In this document: positions 52,140 to 60,930 of the stretch, piece after piece | How positions within the stretch are numbered: position 1 is the stretch's first letter | Layout: the number at the start of each line of letters is the position of its first letter | Assembly (NCBI GenBank): GCA_958295825.1 | Contig: OY282375.1 | Span: 3,395,489 to 3,459,488, forward strand | Length of the DNA: 64,000 nucleotides | Reading direction: 5' to 3' | Source: an uncultured Candidatus Entotheonella sp. | GTDB taxonomy: Bacteria > Tectomicrobia > Entotheonellia > Entotheonellales > Entotheonellaceae | The notes under the pieces: model-generated | What the model saw: only the letters and a program-made list of their open reading frames with translations | The model's database searches: none | Told to the model about the DNA's origin: nothing | Translations under genes and position numbers: made by a program

Positions 52140-52790
52140 ATGTCCGCGCCGCGCGCCGCGCCGTACGTCTGGGTATCCTGGATTTCCAAGTTGCTCGCCG
52201 GTGACGCCCACTGCGACTGGGCCGCCTGGTTTCGGGCGCATCATACTTATGACCGGCTGCCGAGCGATTTCGACGCCACCAGGTGGGCCAGCGAGCATAC
52301 CGCTATGGTGCGCGAGCAGGCCGAAGCCCTGCGACAGGCATCGTATTCGGTGTCGTTGGAGGACCAGAACGCTTTTCGGCTGCAGGGGCAGCTGGGCGTC
52401 ACCCTTGGCGGCAAGCCGGACATCGTGGCCTGGCGAGACGGCGAGGTGCGGATCGTCGAGTGCAAGACCGGCCAGCCGCGCCACGCCGACACCACCCAGG
52501 TGATGATCTACATGCTCGTCCTGGCGCACGCCCAGCCCGTCTGGCGAGGGCGTGCGCTAAGCGGCTGCGTGCACTATCAGACCGGCCCCGTGGACGTTCC
52601 CGCCGAGGCGCTCGACAGCGGCTTCCGAGCGCGTTTCCGGGAAATGATGGCGCAAGTGGGCGGCAGCGCGGCGTTGGAGCGCGTGCCGAGCTTCAACGAG
52701 TGCCGCTTCTGCGACATCGGCCGGCTCGATTGCCCCGAACGTATTGAGACCCAGCCGGACGACGGCGCCGACGATCACGATCTGTTCTGA
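52140..52790 (+). CDS. Cas4/RecB-like PD-(D/E)XK nuclease
   Basis: 216 aa. The nuclease core is GKPDIVAWRDGEVRIVECKT with the D, E-x-K residues, followed by DTTQVMIYMLVLAHA (the Q...Y motif). A C-terminal cysteine cluster (NECRFCDIGRLDC) and C25 near the N-terminus match the four-cysteine iron-sulphur site of Cas4/AddB-type nucleases. No CRISPR array or cas genes are nearby, so it is a stand-alone member. ATG 52140 has AAAGGA upstream. It is convergent with the reductase gene (stop at 52799). Confidence 0.85.
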   Translation: MSAPRAAPYVWVSWISKLLAGDAHCDWAAWFRAHHTYDRLPSDFDATRWASEHTAMVREQAEALRQASYSVSLEDQNAFRLQGQLGVTLGGKPDIVAWRDGEVRIVECKTGQPRHADTTQVMIYMLVLAHAQPVWRGRALSGCVHYQTGPVDVPAEALDSGFRARFREMMAQVGGSAALERVPSFNECRFCDIGRLDCPERIETQPDDGADDHDLF

Positions 52791-52798
52791 CGCAGCCG

Positions 52799-53800
52799 TC
52801 AGGCGCGCGGCTCCACCAGCAGGCGGCCGGCGACCTTGCCCAGCAGAATGTCGTTGACGGCGTTCGGAAGTTCGGAGAGGGTGATGACGCGGGCGAGCTG
52901 CCGTAGATGACGGGGTTTCAGGTCCGTTGCCAGCCGCTGCCAGATCGTCTGGCGGTATGACATGGGGCAAGCCACGGAATCGATGCCGAGCAAGTTGACG
53001 CCGCGCAGCAGGAACGGGATGACGCTGCCGGCAAAGTCGTGCCCGGCGACGAGGCCGCAGAGCGCGATGTTGCCGCCGTGCCGGGTGGTGCGGATCAAAC
53101 CGCTGAGCGTCGAGCCGCCTACCGTGTCAACCGCGCCCGCCCAGGTGCTCTTGAGCAAGGGGCGCGGCTTCGGGTCGGTCAGGCTCACGTCGTCGCGGCT
53201 GAGAATCTGGCTGGCGCCGAGTTCCCGCAGCAGGTCGTGCTGCTCGGGCTTGCCGGTGCTGGCGGCCACGGTGTATCCCTGCTGGGCCAGGATGTCCACG
53301 GCGATGCTCCCTACCCCGCCGGTGGCACCGGTGACCAGAATCGGGCCTTGGTCCGGCGTCGTACCGTTGCGCTCCATGGCCAGCAGGCACATGGCCGCCG
53401 TAAACCCGGCGGTGCCGAGCGCCATGGCCTCGAAATCGCTCAAGGTGTCGGGCATTTTGGCCACCCAGGCGGCTGGCACGCGCGCGTATTCGGCATACCC
53501 GCCAAAGGACCCGACGCCGAAGTCGTAGCCGGTAATCACCACCCGCTCCCCTACCCCAACGTCCGCCGACTCGCTGGCGACGACGGTTCCGGCGGCGTCC
53601 ACGCCGGGCACGTGCGGATACTGCCGCACCACCCCGCCCCGTCCGGTACAGGCCAGCCCATCCTTGTAGTTCAGGGACGAATACGCCACTTTGATGGTGA
53701 CCTCACCGGCCGGGAGGTTCTCGGGTGACAGGGAATTGATGCGCCCCTCAACTCGGTCGTCCTGCTTGTCAACCACGTATGCCGTGAAACGGTCCTTCAA
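52799..53800 (-). CDS. acuI: Acrylyl-CoA reductase/quinone oxidoreductase, YhdH-YhfP family
   Basis: 333-aa zinc-less medium-chain dehydrogenase. Motifs are SSLNYKDGLACTGRGGVVRQ, PHVPGVDAAGTVV, the NADPH-binding LVTGATGGVGSIAVDILAQ and VACPMSYRQTIWQRLA. The family includes AcuI, which reduces acrylyl-CoA to propionyl-CoA. I place the start at TTG 53800 with GGGAGG 7 nt upstream, giving the normal family length; the ORF continues to 53878 without homology. Function as AcuI is probable but other quinone reductases look alike. Confidence 0.87.
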   Translation of the reverse strand: MKDRFTAYVVDKQDDRVEGRINSLSPENLPAGEVTIKVAYSSLNYKDGLACTGRGGVVRQYPHVPGVDAAGTVVASESADVGVGERVVITGYDFGVGSFGGYAEYARVPAAWVAKMPDTLSDFEAMALGTAGFTAAMCLLAMERNGTTPDQGPILVTGATGGVGSIAVDILAQQGYTVAASTGKPEQHDLLRELGASQILSRDDVSLTDPKPRPLLKSTWAGAVDTVGGSTLSGLIRTTRHGGNIALCGLVAGHDFAGSVIPFLLRGVNLLGIDSVACPMSYRQTIWQRLATDLKPRHLRQLARVITLSELPNAVNDILLGKVAGRLLVEPRA

Positions 53801-53997
53801 GATATCGCCTCCCTGGGATGGTGTCGGCCTGCCTTTGGGTCGGCAGGGTTCATGGAAAACGGCGCAGGGTTGTAGCACCCGTATTCTATGGTGTCAAGGC
53901 TGAGACACATCGCAACAAACGGGGAGTTGACCCCGGGCCCTTGATAGAATCTCTGCCTCAAGGAAAGTCCGAATCAATCGTTACAGGGAGGATCCTG

Positions 53998-54399
53998 ATG
54001 GAGCCCCGAATATCCTTGATCACTCTCGGCGTGGCGGATCTGCAGCGATCTATTGCCTTCTATCGGGACGGCCTCAAGCTGCCCAAACGTGACGCAGGCT
54101 CGGAAAACATCGCCTTCTTTGAAACCTCGGGTACCTGGTTGTCGCTGTATCCGCGCGACGCACTCGCCGAAGACGCGGGAATCCCATCCGAGGGCGGTGG
54201 TTCCCACGACTTTACCCTGGCCCACAACGTGCGCTCGCCGGAAGAGGTGGACCGGATTCTGGAGGAGGCCGTCGCCGCGGGCGCAACCCTCGTCAAACCC
54301 GGGCAGGCGGTATTTTGGGGCGGTTATTCGGGATACTTCGCCGACCCCGACGGCTTCGTGTGGGAGGTGGCCTGGAATCCCCATTTCCGGGTGGAGTAA
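53998..54399 (+). CDS. VOC-family glyoxalase-like protein
   Basis: 133 aa. One VOC module: SLITLGVADLQRSIAFYRDG and GGYSGYFADPDGFVWEVAWN, the latter with the conserved glutamate. GGGAGG sits upstream of ATG 53998. Transcribed away from the reductase gene. The reaction is not determinable; relatives are lyases or antibiotic-resistance proteins. Confidence 0.85.
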   Translation: MEPRISLITLGVADLQRSIAFYRDGLKLPKRDAGSENIAFFETSGTWLSLYPRDALAEDAGIPSEGGGSHDFTLAHNVRSPEEVDRILEEAVAAGATLVKPGQAVFWGGYSGYFADPDGFVWEVAWNPHFRVE

Positions 54400-54411
54400 T
54401 CGCGCTACCGC

Positions 54412-56157
54412 CTACAGCAGACGCAGTTCCTCAGGCCAGTCGCCGTCCTCGGCCGGGGCAGGCCGAGCGATGGCATCGGCCAAGCCCTGCATGCGGTCCA
54501 GGGCGATCTGCAAGTCCTCGAACAGGGTGTCCGGGAATCCTGCGGCCGCGAATACCGCCGCATCGAGCCGACCGCGCTCCGAGCCGTTGGTATACAGAAA
54601 TTGGTTGTAGGCTCTGTCGATCTGGTTCAGCGCCCGCGGGGATAGGCGCCGCACGTCGACGACCGGCACCTCGCCGACGTTGCCGGGGCTGAGGCTGTAA
54701 ACGCCGCCGCCGTAGACATGGGCGTTGACACGCAGGGCCATTTCGGCGATGCCGGTATTCAGCACCGCCAGCAGCGTCTGCGGCGCCACGCCCGTCTGCG
54801 GCGTGATCTCGATGAAGTTTTCACCCGCTACCCACCCGGCCTGATTCCATACCACCCGCAGGCGCCGATACATCCGGCGCGGCAGCAAAATCGGCGCCGT
54901 ACCGCGGCGCGTCAAATGATCCAGCAGGTTGTACCAAGGAGTGCGGCCCGTTTTGGCGACGCGCGGCAGGTTTTGCACCCCGATGACCGGCTGCGCCTGA
55001 CCACGCGGCATCAACACCTGGTTTTCCCAGTACTCGATGTAACGCAACACCCGTGTTCCGGTGAGGCGCTCCTTGGCGGCGTTGCAGGCCAGTACGTAGT
55101 GGCGTGCCGACAGGTCGGAACTAAGACATGCCGTGTCAAAATCCTTGGGGGACAGCAGCAAGGGCATGAGCCAGCGACGTTCGAGCTGCCAGCGTTTTTG
55201 GGTAGCGAGCGGCACGACGTAGAACATCTTGGCAAACGTTTGCAGGCCGAGGCGCACCCGGGCCAAGGTGCTCAAGGGCGTCAGGCCGGGATGTTCTTGC
55301 AACGTCTTGTAGACCCTTGGAGCGTAGAGGAACGGGGTCCACTTGACTGCGGGGTTCAAGTCGTCCGGGGACATGATTGTGCCCTCAGCCTGCGGCGAGG
55401 TGCCGTCCAGCAACTCGCAGGGATCGTGCGGCAGGTTGGTGGGGGGCGTGCCGTTGAAGGAAACAAAAGCAATCGGCTGGTGTTTCAGAGCCTCTGGCCC
55501 GGCACGTTTTTCCGCCAGGAGGACCACGGGGCGCACCCGCACCTGACGGAACATGCGTGCCTGAAATCCGAGGACGCCGCGCACCACGAACGTCCGCAGC
55601 AGGTATTCCTTGAAGGCGGTGCCGTACCGCATGTCCAGCCAGCTGTCGGAGATAATGACGGCCAGGCGCCCGCCCGGCTTCAGGAACCGTGCGCCGTGCA
55701 TGACGACATAGCATTGCGGATCGGTCAGCGGCGAAAGTCTGCCGGCCTCCGGCAATTCTTCCGCGGCGGCCCGCAGGGCCTCCACGTCTCGCTGCTGCCA
55801 GCGGCGCCCGCTGGGCGGATTGCCAACCATCGCATCTGTGGGAGGAAAGGTGGCGGTGAAAAAGTCGCCGGTGCGAATGCCGGGCAGGTGGATCGGAAGA
55901 CCGTGGGAGCTGAACGCCTGCCGGAGCATCGGCGTGGCGTCGGAACGGGAATCGATGCCGTGAAGTTGATCCGTGAGCCGCTCGGCGGGGGCGCCGAGCG
56001 TTTGCAGACACTTGGCGCTTTCCAGCAGACAGAGCCCGTCGCCGAAGCCCGCGTCAAGAACGTGATCGTCCGCCGAACGCAACGCCCAGCGCGCCAGGAT
56101 TCCTGCGATGGCGGGCGGGGTGCGAACGAAGGCTGGCGATTTCTGGGCGTTGCTCAT
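54412..56157 (-). CDS. Class I SAM-dependent DNA methyltransferase-like protein with target-recognition C-terminus
   Basis: 581 aa. The methyltransferase core has SAM motif I VLDAGFGDGLCLLE and a catalytic motif IV reading VGNPPSGRRW (113-116 NPPS). N6-adenine methylases normally have NPPY or NPPF, so the last position is altered. A C-terminal part with TaqI-type recognition features (ITPQTGVAPQTLLAVLNTGI) follows. No restriction enzyme gene is adjacent, and the next minus-strand genes are a hydrolase and a GTPase. It may be an orphan or an inactive methylase. ATG 56157 was chosen on homology; no strong ribosome site was seen. Confidence 0.8.
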   Translation of the reverse strand: MSNAQKSPAFVRTPPAIAGILARWALRSADDHVLDAGFGDGLCLLESAKCLQTLGAPAERLTDQLHGIDSRSDATPMLRQAFSSHGLPIHLPGIRTGDFFTATFPPTDAMVGNPPSGRRWQQRDVEALRAAAEELPEAGRLSPLTDPQCYVVMHGARFLKPGGRLAVIISDSWLDMRYGTAFKEYLLRTFVVRGVLGFQARMFRQVRVRPVVLLAEKRAGPEALKHQPIAFVSFNGTPPTNLPHDPCELLDGTSPQAEGTIMSPDDLNPAVKWTPFLYAPRVYKTLQEHPGLTPLSTLARVRLGLQTFAKMFYVVPLATQKRWQLERRWLMPLLLSPKDFDTACLSSDLSARHYVLACNAAKERLTGTRVLRYIEYWENQVLMPRGQAQPVIGVQNLPRVAKTGRTPWYNLLDHLTRRGTAPILLPRRMYRRLRVVWNQAGWVAGENFIEITPQTGVAPQTLLAVLNTGIAEMALRVNAHVYGGGVYSLSPGNVGEVPVVDVRRLSPRALNQIDRAYNQFLYTNGSERGRLDAAVFAAAGFPDTLFEDLQIALDRMQGLADAIARPAPAEDGDWPEELRLL

Positions 56158-56265
56158 TCCGGTAGGGCCCCCCGGATGTGGGGAACGGCTTTCGAATACC
56201 ACTCAGGCGGCAGGAACGGCGGTTTACGAGAACGCCGGGGAGGAGCACGGACGAGTCGGCCGTTT

Positions 56266-57054
56266 TCAGGCGCCATTCAGGAAGCCGGTGACTTCCTCAA
56301 CGAAGCCTATGGGATTTTCGTACATGGGCATGTGGCCGCAGCGCTGCATGATTGATACCTGTGAGCCATGGATAGAGCTTTGAAATGCCTGGGCGTACGC
56401 TACCGGCACCAGCCCGTCCGATTGACCCCAGAGGATCAAGGTGGGCGCCTTCACGCGATGGATACGTTTCTTCAGGCCCTTGTCGGGAATCGGCCACAGG
56501 AACTTGCCAGCTGTTGCCAGATGCTGCATGCGCATGAGGTAGGCTTGCAATTGAGCCTGTTCGTCCTCCGGCACAGCCATCATCGCCTTGGCAACCTCGG
56601 ATTCGGGGTCGTGCCACAGGGCAATGCCGAGCTGGTCTGGAGTCATGGCGAAAAAATCGGCTACCGGATGTTTGTCCAGCCATAGTCCCACGGCGTTGGC
56701 CAGGACCAGCCGCTGCACCCGATGTGGGCTCAGGGCGGCCAATTCGGCGGCGATCATGCCGCCCATCGAGTGCCCCACGACGTGCAGCGACTCGATGCCC
56801 AACGCGTCGAGCAGGTCGTTGTAGTAGACCACCAGATCGACGACGTCGTCCACGTGCTCAAGGCCGCTGCTGTTTTCAAAACCCGGATGCGCCGGAGCGT
56901 ACACGGTGTAGCGACGGGCCAGTTCGGCCAGAAAGGGATCCCAACCCCGCAAACCGCCGGCACCGTGCAGGAAGAGCAGCGGCTCGCCGCTCCCACCGGT
57001 GCGCAGTTTGGTCTCGAACAACCCATCGCGAACAGTGACGGTTCTTTCCTCCAC
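56266..57054 (-). CDS. Alpha/beta hydrolase
   Basis: 262 aa. Oxyanion region LLFLHGAGGLRGWDPFL, nucleophile HVVGHSMGGMIAAELAA, acid in LILWGQSDGLVPV, base in RCGHMPMYEN. Typical of MhpC-type hydrolases that cut ester or C-C bonds of small molecules. The start is GTG 57054 with AGAGGA upstream. Substrate unknown. It lies 109 bp from the methylase gene on the same strand. Confidence 0.9.
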   Translation of the reverse strand: MEERTVTVRDGLFETKLRTGGSGEPLLFLHGAGGLRGWDPFLAELARRYTVYAPAHPGFENSSGLEHVDDVVDLVVYYNDLLDALGIESLHVVGHSMGGMIAAELAALSPHRVQRLVLANAVGLWLDKHPVADFFAMTPDQLGIALWHDPESEVAKAMMAVPEDEQAQLQAYLMRMQHLATAGKFLWPIPDKGLKKRIHRVKAPTLILWGQSDGLVPVAYAQAFQSSIHGSQVSIMQRCGHMPMYENPIGFVEEVTGFLNGA

Positions 57055-57185
57055 AACAGTCCTCTCTTCTTATCTTTTTATGTAATGAAATCTGGTCAGC
57101 AACCGCAAACGCGTCGCCGCTGCTGACGTACCATAATGATCAATGATCGGCCAACAGCTTGTCAACGCGGTGGCTCCTGCCGCCC

Positions 57186-58079
57186 TTACCCGGCCCGTCG
57201 GATGACCACCACGCGACCGACCAGCCGCTCCGGCGGCGGGCCCGGAGGCTCAAGCAATTCAAGGCGGCGCCCGACTCCCTGCAGCAATTGCAGCCCCCGG
57301 GAGGTGTGCACGAATCCCTTGGCCCGCAGCATTCCGAGGCCCCGCAACCGGGCCAGAAGATCTTCCGGGTCGACACCGTCCGCAACGGCAACTTCACAGG
57401 TCTCGAAGACCTCGTGGTGGTGGGGAGCCGGAGATTTCCCGGCGTTGCGGCGCTGCCGGCGCATACCGTCAAGATCAGGTGGAAAAAGCAGCGCCGGCTC
57501 AACTTCGCCATGGCACGTGTGCAACACCGGGGTGTCCGGCGCCATGCCATGCAGCAGCGCATCGAGCCGGTCCAGGTCAGCCGCCGGTGCCAGATCGATC
57601 TTGTTGAGCAGCAGCAGGTCGGCCGACGACACCTGGTCCTCAAAGGTGCCGTGCAGGTCGCGGCCCTCCACAAGCTGCTCGGCGTTGACAACGACAACGG
57701 CTACGTCGTCGTCTACCCAGGCGTTCACCGGTTCGCGCCAGAATTGCAACTGCGTGTCGGACGGCAGCGCCACCCCGGAGGTTTCGACGATCACCCGATC
57801 CGGTTGCACGCGCTCCCGCAGCATTTGCAGGGTGTCGCGCAACTCGTCGGATAACTGGCAGCAGACACAGCCGCCCTCTAGCTCGACAAACGCCTCGCCA
57901 CCCTCTCCCAACAGCGCCTGATCGATGCCCAAGGCGCCGAATTCGTTGGAGATGACCGCCACCCGTGCGCCGCTGCCCTGGGCTTCACGCAGTAAATGCC
58001 GTACCAGGGTCGTCTTACCCGAACCGAGAAAACCGGACACGACAAGCACCGGGATGCGCCGAGCTTCCGGGTTGTGCAT
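57186..58079 (-). CDS. COG0523 metal-chaperone GTPase (CobW/P47K family)
   Basis: 297 aa. P-loop VVSGFLGSGKTTLVRHLL, ISNEFGALGIDQALL, the metal-binding GGCVCCQLSDEL, ETSGVALP and the GTP-specificity motif LLLNKIDLAP. Such proteins deliver zinc or cobalt to client enzymes. The short histidine stretch (PHHHEVFE) may add a metal site. ATG 58079 has GGAAGGAGAGG upstream. It lies 130 bp ahead of the hydrolase gene in the same direction. Confidence 0.93.
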   Translation of the reverse strand: MHNPEARRIPVLVVSGFLGSGKTTLVRHLLREAQGSGARVAVISNEFGALGIDQALLGEGGEAFVELEGGCVCCQLSDELRDTLQMLRERVQPDRVIVETSGVALPSDTQLQFWREPVNAWVDDDVAVVVVNAEQLVEGRDLHGTFEDQVSSADLLLLNKIDLAPAADLDRLDALLHGMAPDTPVLHTCHGEVEPALLFPPDLDGMRRQRRNAGKSPAPHHHEVFETCEVAVADGVDPEDLLARLRGLGMLRAKGFVHTSRGLQLLQGVGRRLELLEPPGPPPERLVGRVVVIRRAG

Positions 58080-58215
58080 ACCTCTCCTTCCATCCGGGCA
58101 ATCGAAACCGTCAGCACACTTTGACGCAACGCGTCGTGCTGCGGGCAGGAAACGATAGAAATAGAATTGGAATCAGCTGTCTAAACCGTGGGGGTAATCT
58201 GCGGTGAAGTTGAAC

Positions 58216-58743
58216 TCAGGCGCTCGGTGCAGCCGCCTGCTTGTGGCTTTTCGGGCTCTTGGCCATATCGCCGTTCCTACGCTCCTGAGCCTTGATGTAG
58301 GTCGGCGCCTTCTCCCATGGACGGCTCCGTTGCACAATCTTCTTGCGCATCGTCGTGGTTTCCTTGGAAGACAGCGGCTGAATACGCGGGATATCGAATT
58401 TGACACGGTAGGAACGCGCGTCGAGGCTGTGTTCCTTCAGGTGCCGCACCGAAAGCTGCTTGAACGCCGCGCCGCATACCATGCACACGATCGCGTGCTT
58501 CTTGATGCTCTGCTTCCAATTGGCAGGAATGTTTTTGACTTTGCTGCTCTCCTGTGGCGTCTCTTCTTTCTCAGCAAAGGAAATGCCGGTGATAGTTTCT
58601 CCGGCATCTTCCATATTCTTTAATTCAATCAAACTGACATAAGTCTTCTGCAACTCTTTGTGCATCTCTTCCCGTGGCAGCGCGCCTACCTGGATTTGCG
58701 CCATGACCAGGTCCTTAGCCATCTCAAGTACAGACTGTGCCAT
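58216..58743 (-). CDS. mucR: Ros/MucR-family zinc-finger transcription regulator
   Basis: 175 aa. The central part has the MucR zinc finger: NWKQSIKKHAIVCMVCGAAF with CxxC, then LSVRHLKEHSLDARSYRVKF with the two histidines, followed by PSSKETT-type LSSKETTTMRKKI. Members repress or activate surface, symbiosis and cell-cycle genes, mostly in alphaproteobacteria. The N-terminus (SVLEMAKDLVMAQIQVGAL) is the helical dimerisation region, and the C-terminal tail is lysine/alanine-rich. ATG 58743 lies behind AGAGGA. A clear promoter precedes it. Confidence 0.9.
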   Translation of the reverse strand: MAQSVLEMAKDLVMAQIQVGALPREEMHKELQKTYVSLIELKNMEDAGETITGISFAEKEETPQESSKVKNIPANWKQSIKKHAIVCMVCGAAFKQLSVRHLKEHSLDARSYRVKFDIPRIQPLSSKETTTMRKKIVQRSRPWEKAPTYIKAQERRNGDMAKSPKSHKQAAAPSA

Positions 58744-58818
58744 TGTCAAAATCCTCTATAAATTCCGTGCCTTGCACATCGAGCCTGTCTACCGTCTCTG
58801 CGATAGAGACCGCGCAAA

Positions 58819-58847
58819 GATATAGTGCAACATTTAACTAAAGTCAA
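58819..58847 (-). promoter_or_regulatory. Strong sigma-70 promoter of mucR
   Basis: On the minus strand TTGACT (58842-58847), a 17-bp AT-rich spacer and TATATC (58819-58824), giving a leader of about 70 nt. The 58750-59052 stretch contains this promoter and no gene. Confidence 0.75.
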
Positions 58848-59052
58848 GAGAATGAAACTTCCAAACAGCAAATGCCCGTTAAATGACATTGAGAGCTGCA
58901 AGCCCCCACTCCTTCCCTGCTTCCATCTTCTTGCATGACACCGCAGTTGCATGAAAGGAGTTAAAGGGCGGCTGGTTTGTCCCTGACTCGGCGCGCTCCA
59001 AGTTAATAGTCATAAAACGTCGAACGCGACAAAACAGGCAGTGACCGTAAGC

Positions 59053-60750
59053 TCAGAACGCCTCGCCGGACGCCGCGATGACTTCCAGCTCATCACGAGT
59101 GTAGGAAGCCAGGCTGCGGAAGTCGAACTCGGTGTAGTTCTTGATCCATCGTAAGGCAATGGTATACGCCTTGTGGTAGCGTTCGGCAGCTTGGCGCCGC
59201 GGTTCGCTGCCGAGGTCGGGGAGGCGGGCGATGATGTCTTCGCGCTCCTCCTGCAGCAGGCGCTTGACCAAAGCGAAGTCGTGCTGCTGACCTGCGTCGG
59301 CACTGTCGGCCACACCATGCAGAATGCGCTGAGCGATCTGCGCTACTGACATGCGTCCGGTGGCCAGGTCCTCCATCAGAGCAGGATGGATGCCCGGTTT
59401 GCCGGCCAGGCTGTCGATGCCCTTGGCCCCCCTGCCCTGCAGCCAGCCTTCGAGGTATTCCAGTACCATCCGGGCGTTGCGGCGCGTGCCTTCGACGGTA
59501 ACGGGGCCGTCGGGCACGCGGATGTCGATGGGGAAATTGTCCGGATTGGCCATTTCGGGAGACGGGACCCAGCCCGTCGCGTGGAGTTCCTCAAACGGCT
59601 TGGCAGCCGTGACCATGTGGAAGATATGCGCCACCCAGGCGCGTAAAAACCCCTGCTCCGCCTCCCATTGCTTATCGGCCCGAATGCCCTCCGCGGCCAC
59701 CTCGTTGACGTGCGGGTCGGAACTCGGCAGCGGCGTCGCCATGCCGCCAATGGGCACGGCGCCACGCTTCAGGCAAATGGCCACCAGACGCCGGAAAATG
59801 GTGGCGAGAAAGTCCGTGGTCTTGATATCGACGCCAAACCGGTCCGGCCATACCGACGCAGGGTCGGCCATTACGTATTCGAAGATGCTGGCCTTGAAAT
59901 CCCAGCGGGCGGCGTTAAGCCCGGCTGCGTAGGGACCCAAGGCGTGCAGCATTTCTTCCATTTGATAGGCGGCGGGCAGCGATTCGACCAGGATGATAGC
60001 GCGGATAACCGCGTCGCCAAGAAACGGCAGGCAGGCTTGGCTGGCCGCGAAGAAATCACGCCAGCAGGCGGCCTCGTCGGCCGATTCCAGCTTCGGCAGG
60101 TAGAAATAGATGCCCTGGCCCCGCTCAGCTTGCGCCCGTCCGGCATAGAACAGGGTAAGCGCCGTGCCGAGAACCGCTGCCGATACCGGCTTGCCGTCGA
60201 CCGTGACGTCCGGCTCGTCGAGGTGCAGGCCGCGCTCGCGGTGCATGAAGAAGGGCAACTCTCCCTCGGCCAGGCGATACTCGCGGCCCCGCTCAGGATC
60301 GGAAAACGACAGGGTGCGTTCAACCGCAGCCAAGCGATTCCGCGCTGCCGTCAGCGTATCGATCAGCCGGTGTCCGGCGGCATCCTCGTCATCGTCCAAA
60401 TCGCCGACGGCACGCGAGCCCTCCGGTCCGGGATTCAGAGCGTTGATGAACATGTGGGTAATAGAGGCAGGCCCCGATATTTCGATGCCCGGGCGCTTCA
60501 GGTCCTCGGGGACCGGTGGCACTTGCCAATCGCCGGTGTTGATGTCCGACACAGGGGGATGGGTGGGGAGGACGCCGTCCTGCAAGGCGCGGCGCAATAC
60601 TTCGGCGCGGCTCGCGCGCAGCGTTTGGATGCGCGGCGCAAATTTCTCGTGCAAATGCACCAGATAATCGAGAAAAGCATCGCTAAAAAGTTCGGCCGCC
60701 CCTGCTACCGGAGCAAATGCCACTCGCGCCGCCGGTCCTGTCTCTGCCAT
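59053..60750 (-). CDS. aceB: Malate synthase
   Basis: 565 aa of the malate synthase A type. It joins glyoxylate and acetyl-CoA to malate. Recognisable blocks are GPASITHMFINALNPGPEGS (start of the barrel), AIILVESLPAAYQMEEMLHA with the catalytic region, GLNAARWDFKASIFEY (the usual NCGRWDY segment) and ATGWVPSPEMANPDN. The C-terminal domain ends with YRHKAYTIALRW-type AERYHKAYTIALRWIKNY. No isocitrate lyase gene is adjacent. GGGAGG precedes ATG 60750. Confidence 0.93.
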   Translation of the reverse strand: MAETGPAARVAFAPVAGAAELFSDAFLDYLVHLHEKFAPRIQTLRASRAEVLRRALQDGVLPTHPPVSDINTGDWQVPPVPEDLKRPGIEISGPASITHMFINALNPGPEGSRAVGDLDDDEDAAGHRLIDTLTAARNRLAAVERTLSFSDPERGREYRLAEGELPFFMHRERGLHLDEPDVTVDGKPVSAAVLGTALTLFYAGRAQAERGQGIYFYLPKLESADEAACWRDFFAASQACLPFLGDAVIRAIILVESLPAAYQMEEMLHALGPYAAGLNAARWDFKASIFEYVMADPASVWPDRFGVDIKTTDFLATIFRRLVAICLKRGAVPIGGMATPLPSSDPHVNEVAAEGIRADKQWEAEQGFLRAWVAHIFHMVTAAKPFEELHATGWVPSPEMANPDNFPIDIRVPDGPVTVEGTRRNARMVLEYLEGWLQGRGAKGIDSLAGKPGIHPALMEDLATGRMSVAQIAQRILHGVADSADAGQQHDFALVKRLLQEEREDIIARLPDLGSEPRRQAAERYHKAYTIALRWIKNYTEFDFRSLASYTRDELEVIAASGEAF

Positions 60751-60930
60751 GCAAAAAACCTCCCTGCTCCCTGAATCTGTCTAATTTGGTATCGACGTGA
60801 AATTGGGATAACTGGGTTCGTCCCCCAGACGAGGCGAAATACCGCGCCAAGACGCGAACCCCCCTGTGCCTGCGATCACACCACAATGTTGAAATGGGTG
60901 GCTAAACCTACCATGCGTGTTTGGCCGCCG

